Shown: positions 6,181-10,871 of the stretch, piece after piece
Layout: every line of letters starts with the position of its first letter
How positions within the stretch are numbered: the stretch's first letter is position 1
Assembly: GCA_002339125.1 (NCBI GenBank)
Contig: DDJQ01000062.1
Coordinates: 1 to 10,871, forward strand
Length of the DNA stretch: 10,871 bases
Direction of reading: 5' to 3'
DNA from: Alteromonadaceae bacterium UBA2620
Lineage (GTDB): Bacteria > Pseudomonadota > Gammaproteobacteria > Enterobacterales > Alteromonadaceae
Notes under the pieces: model-generated
What the model saw: the letters and a program-made list of their open reading frames with translations, nothing else
The model's database searches: none
Told to the model about the DNA's origin: nothing
Translations under genes and position numbers: made by a program

Positions 6181-7155
6181 TCAGCATGCCTGATTTTGTT
6201 TCTCAGTACTGCCTGCGAGCCTGGCTTTACCGGCCAGTGTAGCCTCGTAGAGGTATAAATCGGCCTCACTCAGTAGTTGTTCCAGGCCAGGCGTATGAGT
6301 CGACGGTGAAACCACATAGCCGGCGCTGATAGTGATTTTTCCCAGCGGACTGGCGTCGTTATCGATAGATAAACTAGCAACGGCGTCTACCATACGCTAG
6401 CCGATATTCCGGCATTCTTCCTGGGTGGTGTCGGGCAGGAATACGCTAAATTCCTCGCCACCAAAACGTACAATACTGTCCTGGGGCCCCCACAATTGTT
6501 CTTTAAGGGTTTTTGACAAGTCAAACAGACACTTATCTCCAGCTACGTGACCGAAACGGTCGTTGAAGCCCTTTTATTAGTTGATATCAATCATGATAAC
6601 GCCCAGAGATTTACTCTCTCGGGACAGCCGTTTGAGCTGTGTTGGGATTTCGGTAAACAGATAGTAGCGGTTATACAGGGCGGTTAACTGATCTTTGAAA
6701 GTCAGTTCGGTTAACAAGTCGAGGCGTAACTTACTTTGCAATATGTTTTTTACCCGGTGAACAAGAGTCGAGGCAATAACCGGCTTTCTGACGTAATCTG
6801 ATGCTCCGGCTTGCCAGCATTTATTCTGGGTTTCTGCATTGCCGTCACCGGTTATAAATACTACCGGGCAAGCGGATGTATTGCGACTTTGCTTTAACTG
6901 TTGGCAAAGTTCTATGCAATTAATGCCAGGCATATTGATGTCGAAAATAATGAGGTCCGGCGGTTGTTTTTCGCAAAAAGTTATCACCGTGGCCGGGTCC
7001 TTAAGAAATTCGCACTGCACCATATCACTTAAAATAGTGGTGATTAACAGACAACTGGATTGCTCGTCATCAACCACCAGCACAATGCAGTCTGCTAAAC
7101 CTTTGCTGGCAAAAACAGATGCTTCTAGCGTGGTGTAAGCGGTTGTTTGTGTCAT
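6181..7155 (-). pseudogene. REC-GGDEF response regulator (diguanylate cyclase) with three in-frame stops
   Basis: One continuous frame of 324 codons encodes a receiver domain and a GGDEF domain, broken by nonsense codons TAA-TAA (6577-6579 and 6574-6576) and TAG (6397-6399). No frameshift occurs. The receiver (about 25-140) is intact: VDDE, phospho-acceptor Asp72 in FDINMP, Thr102, and Lys124 in RKPV. The tandem stops fall right after MIDIN, at the metal-binding DIDxFK motif. Downstream codons still read KGFNDRFGHVAGDKC, then RFGGEEF, then SEADLYLYEATLAGKARLAG, so the cyclase motifs survive. No RxxD inhibitory site precedes GGEEF. A 192-residue receiver-only protein could still be made. It is a diverged paralogue of the gene at 7859-8764 (shared CW.AG..D[YF]V[RK]KPVI). 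Start at 7155 has no clear ribosome site. Confidence 0.85.
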
Positions 7156-7293
7156 TGGATAGTACTTTGCTGCTTAGTGATTGCTTTGGTGGCAAGCCTG
7201 CTGCTAAGCGTTACCTCACCCTTAATGACATCCCGTGTCGGTTGACTATCCGGCTACACTCTGGTCTCTGATTCCTTGTAAGCTTAATTTAAG

Positions 7294-7320
7294 TTTACAT
7301 TATTACATTTAATTTATAAT
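7294..7320 (+). promoter_or_regulatory. Candidate sigma70-type promoter
   Basis: TTTACA and a consensus TATAAT are separated by 15 nt, shorter than the usual 16-18. It would read toward the sensor remnant at about 7470. AT-rich sequence makes chance matches likely. Confidence 0.25.
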
Positions 7321-7396
7321 TGACGAGGTTCAAAGTCAGCATTTACCAAAAATCATCGCTACTCTGACGATTATTTTCTTACAGCTGTCGTAAATA

Positions 7397-7408
7397 CGTA
7401 AATTTACG
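7397..7408. promoter_or_regulatory. Perfect palindrome CGTAAATTTACG
   Basis: A 12-bp perfect palindrome with a third direct half-copy, CGTAAATA, immediately upstream at 7389-7396. The arrangement of repeated half-sites looks like an operator. No regulator can be named. Confidence 0.35.
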
Positions 7409-7469
7409 CTAGTCTTAACAATATTCTTTGGTGAAAGTTCTCGTGAGCGGTTATCAAACAGCTTCATGA

Positions 7470-7747
7470 ATGGTTGTGAGTTTGAAAATATCAGCCAGGG
7501 CGTATTCACTTGCTGCAGCGATAATCATTGTTGTCGTTGCCATGATCGCCGTTAATTACATAACCGCTTCTTATAACCAGTTGGTGGTTGGTGACCTGAA
7601 AAATAAATCAGCGTGAAGTGGCAACGGTGATTAAAAACAAATATTCGTCGTATTGGGACAATATTGTTTTCTTGAACTCCATTGCGCCTATAAGTGGCGT
7701 GAGCCGAACAGCCAGCGCTTTTTGAACAATTTATCAAAGATGATTAA
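7470..7747 (+). pseudogene. Remnant of a membrane sensor protein N-terminus
   Basis: From ATG 7470 a 48-codon frame reads a short basic stretch, a strong transmembrane segment (SLAAAIIIVVVAMIAV, about residues 13-28) and the start of a periplasmic part, ending at TGA 7614-7616. Shifting one base at about 7611, the next frame continues sensibly: REVATVIKNKYSSYW then DNIVFLNSIAPISGVSRT, to TGA at 7723-7725. A further one-base shift gives FEQFIKDD then TAA at 7745. The Y-W...I.FL.S..PI.G pattern resembles N-terminal sensor regions of hybrid histidine kinases and GGDEF proteins, but this is by eye. The rest of the protein is missing. It lies just upstream of, and in the same direction as, the REC-GGDEF gene at 7859, so it may be what is left of its partner sensor. 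Confidence 0.45.
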
Positions 7748-7805
7748 CTGTTCCGTCAATGTAATGTCACTCGTCAAAATAATGACTGTTAAAGTTGTAT
7801 GGCGC

Positions 7806-7836
7806 TTTGTTAAAGGAACGTATATAACTTAACAAA
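7806..7836. promoter_or_regulatory. 8-bp inverted repeat upstream of the REC-GGDEF gene
   Basis: TTTGTTAA (7806-7813) and TTAACAAA (7829-7836) are perfect inverted copies separated by 15 nt. The spacer holds TATATAAC, which could be a -10. The layout fits a dimeric repressor or activator site, or a weak AU-rich hairpin, in the leader of the gene at 7859. Confidence 0.35.
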
Positions 7837-7858
7837 AATGTGGTTTCGGAGTACCTAG

Positions 7859-8764
7859 GTGAAACACATCGATCAATGTTCAGTGTTGGTTGTCGATGAT
7901 GATGAAATTACGCGACTAATGCTGATAGCGGTATTAAGCGACATCTGTCATTGTGAAGCAGCAGGAAATGCCCAGGAGGCGTTTAATTTTCTCGCCGTTC
8001 ATCCGGTGGATTTGATTGTGCTGGATATTAAAATGCCGGATATGTCGGGCCTGGAATTCTGCGAAAAAGTCCGCGCCAACAACAACTTTGTTAAAATCCC
8101 CATTTTGTTTATTACCTCTTCGGTTGAGCGCAATATTCAGGAAGCCTGCTGGATTGCTGGTGGCAATGATTTTGTGAAAAAGCCGGTTATCAGTAATACC
8201 CTCAAACAGCGTGCTGAAAACTTACTGAAGAGCAAAATTGTTGCTGATTCGATGTTTCATACCGGTTATGACGACCCGCTTACCGGTATGAAGACAGAAC
8301 ATTATTTAATGAAAGAAGTCAGCGAGCATCTGCATTACTGCCAAATCAATAATCAGCCGTTTTCGATGTTGCTGATAAAAATTGCCGGTATTCACGACAT
8401 CAACGAACATCAGGGCTTTCATCAGGGGAATCAGGCTATTCAGGCGGTTGCCCGGGTAATTGAGGGGCAACTTAATATGCCACTGGCCAGGTGCTGCCGG
8501 ATCAGCGGTGCCACCTTTGCCATAAGTTTACCCAATGTTAGTGAACAGCAAGGGCTTGGCTTCGCGGGCAAAATAAATGAAGCTATGGGCAATTATCTTT
8601 TTAGCAGTGGTACAAAATTACCGCTAAATATTTGCTTTAAATCATCCATAGCCAGTTGCGATGGCAATAGCGGCTACAATATGGATGAATTGATGGGCCA
8701 GTGCCATGCGTCACTGGCTGCTAATCCCATTGGCAGTTATTTAAAGTCCGGCGGAGCAGGTTAA
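7859..8764 (+). CDS. Response regulator with receiver domain and degenerate GGDEF domain
   Basis: A 301-residue protein starting at GTG 7859, with CGGAG (7847-7851) 7 nt upstream. The receiver domain (about 6-125) looks functional: DDD (13-15), phospho-acceptor Asp56 in LDIKMP, Thr86, and Lys108 in VKKPV. The second domain (about 136-295) aligns with GGDEF (DDPLTGM at 138-144, NE..GF..GN at 182-191), but catalytic positions are lost: the DID metal motif is Lys174-Ile-Ala, and GGDEF is SGATF (216-220). It should not make cyclic di-GMP; a protein-binding or sensing role is more likely. There is no obvious RxxD site. No kinase is intact nearby; a decayed sensor lies upstream. It converges on hemN, sharing a TTAA at the stops. 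Confidence 0.85.
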   Translation: MKHIDQCSVLVVDDDEITRLMLIAVLSDICHCEAAGNAQEAFNFLAVHPVDLIVLDIKMPDMSGLEFCEKVRANNNFVKIPILFITSSVERNIQEACWIAGGNDFVKKPVISNTLKQRAENLLKSKIVADSMFHTGYDDPLTGMKTEHYLMKEVSEHLHYCQINNQPFSMLLIKIAGIHDINEHQGFHQGNQAIQAVARVIEGQLNMPLARCCRISGATFAISLPNVSEQQGLGFAGKINEAMGNYLFSSGTKLPLNICFKSSIASCDGNSGYNMDELMGQCHASLAANPIGSYLKSGGAG

Positions 8765-10131
8765 ATTACCCGTGAATATCGACGCTGATGAACCTGTTTG
8801 GCCAGGTAGGCGTCGAAAGACATACTAATGATACGGATCAGTAAGCGTGCTTTTGGGGCTACCCGGATATGCTGCGCGGTAACCGATACCAGTCCATCGT
8901 CGATAAAGGGATCCAAAGCGGCGATGGCATCGGCAAAGTAAGCGGTAAAGTCAATTTCCCACTCTGATTCGATATCGCGGATGGCCAGGTTCAGGTTACA
9001 CATTAGTTGCATAATGACCTGTCGGCGCAACATGTCATCGCGGTTTAACAAAACACCTTTGCTAGTAAGATTTGCCGGTGTATCCAGCGCTGCGTAATAA
9101 TCGTTAAGGGTTTTAGGGTTCTGACCGTACATATTGTGAACGGCAGAGATAGACGAAACGCCTAAACCGAGCAGGTCGAGATCGCCCCGGGTGGTATAGC
9201 CCTGAAAGTTGCGGTGCAGCTTACCCTGACGTTGAGCGACGGCGAGCTCGTCGTCGGCCTTAGCAAAATGATCCATACCAATCAGTTCGTAACCCACTTC
9301 ACTCAGGGTAGCCATGGCCTGTTTCATTAATGCCAGTTTAAGCTCGGCAGAAGGCAGCCATTCATTTTTAATTTTACGCTGCGCGGCAAAACGCTCCGGC
9401 AGGTGTGCATAACTAAATAGTGAAACCCGCTCCGGCTCCATGGCTTTTACTGCCGCCAGGGTGGTTTTAAAAGTTTCCTCGGTTTGATGGGGCAAACCAT
9501 AAATGAGATCGAGGTTAACTGATTCAAAACCAACCTGTCTGGCATGCTCTACCAGACTGGCAATATGGGACGTACTCTGAACCCGGTTAATCGCTTGTTG
9601 AACGTTATAGTCGGTGTCCTGTACGCCAATGCTGATACGGCGGTAGCCCACGTTGGCAAGGGCGCTGATGTAGTCGGTGTCGACTGTGCGGGGATCTATT
9701 TCGATGCTGCACTGAGCGTCGTCAGCAAAGTTGAAGGCATCTTTTAACAGTGCCATTAAACGCTGATGTTGCTCAGGAGAAAGAAAGCTCGGTGAACCGC
9801 CGCCAAGATGTAATTGGCGAACTGTGTAATGGCCGAAGGCGGCAGCGCGCAGGGTAATTTCTTTACTCAGATAATCCAGATAACGGTCTGCCTTATCGGC
9901 GTGGCGGGTAACGACCTTATTGCAACCACAGTAATAGCATAGCGAATGACAGAACGGGATATGCACGTATAACGACAAATCCTGGGCAGGACTGGTTTGC
10001 GCGGCCGTTAGCAGGGTGGCATCACTCACATCGTTATTAAATTCCAGAGCGGTAGGGTACGAGGTGTATCTCGGGCCATTGATGTTGTATTTATTAAGTA
10101 GCGCCGGGTCAAAAAAATCGATAGTTTGCAT
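8761..10131 (-). CDS. hemN: Oxygen-independent coproporphyrinogen III dehydrogenase HemN
   Basis: A 456-residue radical-SAM enzyme that oxidatively decarboxylates coproporphyrinogen III to protoporphyrinogen IX in haem synthesis without oxygen. YVHIPFCHSLCYYCGC (55-70) gives Cys61, Cys65 and Cys68 for the 4Fe-4S cluster plus Cys70, the HemN-type fourth cysteine that distinguishes it from HemW. LGGGSPSFL (109-117) is the SAM-binding GGG motif. The N-terminal RYTSYPTALEF and the length (E. coli HemN 457) fit full HemN. The C-terminal helical region, including QRRYSRVI, is complete. Upstream on the same strand lie an FNR-type box and a matching -10, which predict anaerobic induction. The stop overlaps that of the convergent response regulator. 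Confidence 0.96.
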   Translation of the reverse strand: MQTIDFFDPALLNKYNINGPRYTSYPTALEFNNDVSDATLLTAAQTSPAQDLSLYVHIPFCHSLCYYCGCNKVVTRHADKADRYLDYLSKEITLRAAAFGHYTVRQLHLGGGSPSFLSPEQHQRLMALLKDAFNFADDAQCSIEIDPRTVDTDYISALANVGYRRISIGVQDTDYNVQQAINRVQSTSHIASLVEHARQVGFESVNLDLIYGLPHQTEETFKTTLAAVKAMEPERVSLFSYAHLPERFAAQRKIKNEWLPSAELKLALMKQAMATLSEVGYELIGMDHFAKADDELAVAQRQGKLHRNFQGYTTRGDLDLLGLGVSSISAVHNMYGQNPKTLNDYYAALDTPANLTSKGVLLNRDDMLRRQVIMQLMCNLNLAIRDIESEWEIDFTAYFADAIAALDPFIDDGLVSVTAQHIRVAPKARLLIRIISMSFDAYLAKQVHQRRYSRVI

Positions 10132-10186
10132 AGCCTGAATTCATCTGTTTATCGTTATGGGAACCGGATAGTTCCTGATAAGCCGT

Positions 10187-10192
10187 AGCATA
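10187..10192 (-). promoter_or_regulatory. Predicted hemN -10 element
   Basis: On the minus strand this reads TATGCT (4 of 6 to consensus). A transcript start about 7 nt on, near 10180, puts the FNR box centre at roughly -40 to -41, the class II activation position. Confidence 0.45.
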
Positions 10193-10213
10193 CAGACTCT
10201 GAGCAAAGACAAT

Positions 10214-10227
10214 TTGATCTCGTTCAA
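10214..10227 (-). promoter_or_regulatory. FNR/Anr-type binding site for hemN
   Basis: On the plus strand TTGAT-CTCG-TTCAA, on the minus strand TTGAA-CGAG-ATCAA. This matches the FNR consensus TTGAT-N4-ATCAA at 9 of 10 positions. It lies 83-96 bp upstream of the hemN ATG. FNR/Anr control of hemN is known in other gammaproteobacteria. Confidence 0.7.
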
Positions 10228-10251
10228 TAAAAAGCGGCGAATTGGTATTGG

Positions 10252-10280
10252 TTACCCGGTGAAAAGGGAACACCGGGTAA
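10252..10280 (-). terminator. Hairpin after the TonB receptor gene
   Basis: TTACCCGGTG (10252-10261) and CACCGGGTAA (10271-10280) form a perfect 10-bp stem with a 9-nt loop, 12 nt beyond the receptor stop. No U-run follows at once; a T5 comes only about 19 nt later on the transcript. It may be an imperfect terminator or a 3'-end stabilising hairpin. It also insulates the hemN promoter. Confidence 0.5.
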
Positions 10281-10297
10281 TTAAATGGGTAATTAAA
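10275..10297. repeat. 12-nt period tandem repeat over the receptor stop codon
   Basis: GGGTAATTAAA occurs at 10275-10285 and again at 10287-10297. One copy covers the receptor stop codon and the other forms part of the hairpin arm. This looks like a small local duplication. Confidence 0.5.
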
Positions 10298-10871
10298 AGT
10301 GGCTTCTCAGGGTAATGCCCCAGGTGCGTGGCATGCCCGGATAAGCCATAATCTTGCCCGACTGAACCGGTACATCAAAACCATTTTTAGCCACGTACTC
10401 GCTATCAAACAGGTTTTTACTCCAGACAATTAACTGGCTGTCCCATGCCGGCATTTCCCACATCCAGCTGGCGTTAACCAGATCGAAACTGTCGAGGTGT
10501 TTGTAGGGATCGTTGGTGTCATCCATGAAGAGATCACCGGTGTACAGATAATCCACACGCACCGTGGTGGGAAAATCAAAGACGTCAATATAATGCTCAA
10601 GACCCAGTGTATAACGGGTTTCTGGTTCAAATCCGACCCGATCGCCAGCCCGGGAGCAATAGGGATCTTCAGGGTTTTGCCGGCCAGGATCGTCAATCCC
10701 GGTGTGCCAGGTATAGGCAACCCAACAGGTACCATTGTCAAACTCGTCAAAGGTGGCCAGTGTACGGGCAAAATTTAACGATATCTGGGTAGAGGCAACG
10801 GGTAACCAGACCAAATCGAATTCAACGCCTTTGGTGCCGATACTGCCAGCATTTTGCAGATTAAAGCCAGT
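10293..10871 (-). CDS. TonB-dependent receptor, C-terminal part (runs off right edge)
   Basis: The final 192 codons of an outer-membrane TonB-dependent receptor; the frame is open to the window end, so the plug domain and most of the barrel lie outside. Evidence is the late-barrel pattern: GTKGVEFDLVW near the start of the visible part, alternating beta strands (RYTLGLEHYI, TTVRVDYLYTG), WSKNLFDSEYV (a KNLFD motif common near the end of these receptors), YPGMPRTWGI and a C-terminal LRSHF whose last Phe is the usual assembly signal. Two cysteines about 24 residues apart in a probable surface loop (CWVAYTWH to DPYCSR) may form a disulfide. The ligand cannot be inferred. The stop is followed by a strong hairpin. 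Confidence 0.88.
   Translation of the reverse strand, partial: TGFNLQNAGSIGTKGVEFDLVWLPVASTQISLNFARTLATFDEFDNGTCWVAYTWHTGIDDPGRQNPEDPYCSRAGDRVGFEPETRYTLGLEHYIDVFDFPTTVRVDYLYTGDLFMDDTNDPYKHLDSFDLVNASWMWEMPAWDSQLIVWSKNLFDSEYVAKNGFDVPVQSGKIMAYPGMPRTWGITLRSHF

Larger units (their letters stand above)
7156..7469. other. AT-rich intergenic region with regulatory-like motifs
   Basis: No gene is seen in these 314 bases. They hold a TTTACA (7294-7299) and TATAAT (7315-7320) pair spaced 15, an FNR-like TTGAC-GAGG-TTCAA at 7320-7333, and a perfect 12-bp palindrome at 7397-7408. They separate the broken minus-strand regulator from the plus-strand sensor remnant, so the region was probably a divergent promoter region. 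Confidence 0.4.

Noticed and set aside
6165..6184. CTGAG/CTCAG inverted repeat spanning the modC and regulator stop codons as a bidirectional terminator
   Set aside because: The stem is only 5 bp with a 10-nt loop and there is no T-run on either side.
6574..6579. Stop-codon recoding to explain the tandem TAA
   Set aside because: Two successive TAA plus a later TAG have no known recoding mechanism in this kind of organism, and no recoding signal is seen; nonsense mutation is simpler.
6839..7138. Plus-strand open frame of 99 codons
   Set aside because: It is antisense to the intact receiver domain of the broken regulator; the composition is that of a shadow frame.
7552..7737. Minus-strand open frame of 61 codons
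   Set aside because: The plus strand in this stretch reads as a sensor remnant, and the minus frame shows no recognisable features or ribosome site.
1..10871. CRISPR arrays, insertion sequences, tRNA/rRNA genes, prophage or defence genes
   Set aside because: No regularly spaced repeats, transposase motifs, long terminal inverted repeats or RNA-gene signatures were seen on either strand.

Overview
The window looks like chromosome from a marine-type gammaproteobacterium, most likely of the order Alteromonadales. This is inferred from protein flavour (TonB receptor, REC-GGDEF proteins, HemN), moderate GC and gene organisation; no rRNA or tRNA is present to fix it. Genes are densely packed except for one AT-rich stretch around 7156-7858.

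Layout. (1) 7-1932, minus strand: moeB followed 9 nt later by a zinc-dependent succinylglutamate desuccinylase/aspartoacylase-type (AstE/AspA) hydrolase. (2) 1933-2014: a short divergent control region with an operator-like dyad and a possible degenerate ModE site. (3) 2015-6168, plus strand: a tight seven-gene unit, moaB-moaC-moaD-moaE-modA-modB-modC, joining molybdopterin synthesis to molybdate uptake. (4) 6181-7155, minus strand: a REC-GGDEF response regulator broken by three in-frame nonsense codons with no frameshift. (5) 7156-7858: an AT-rich region with regulatory-looking dyads and the decayed N-terminus of a membrane sensor protein (about 7470-7747). (6) 7859-8764, plus strand: an intact REC-GGDEF paralogue of (4) whose GGDEF catalytic residues are lost. 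(7) 8761-10131, minus strand: hemN, sharing a TTAA stop overlap with (6) and preceded by a well-placed FNR-type promoter. (8) 10293-10871, minus strand: the C-terminal end of a TonB-dependent receptor that runs off the right edge.

How the genes work together. MoaC (with MoaA, not in the window) makes cyclic pyranopterin monophosphate. MoeB adenylates the MoaD C-terminal Gly-Gly, and MoaD/MoaE convert the precursor to molybdopterin. MoaB is predicted to handle the adenylated or pre-insertion step, and ModABC brings in molybdate. The cofactor serves molybdoenzymes often used in anaerobic respiration. The neighbouring HemN is the oxygen-independent coproporphyrinogen III dehydrogenase, with a predicted FNR site, so the neighbourhood fits low-oxygen metabolism.

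I did not find a convincing new multi-gene system. The most interesting items are the inverted pair of REC-GGDEF paralogues broken in complementary ways beside a decayed sensor, the FNR-type promoter of hemN, and the MoeB-hydrolase pairing.
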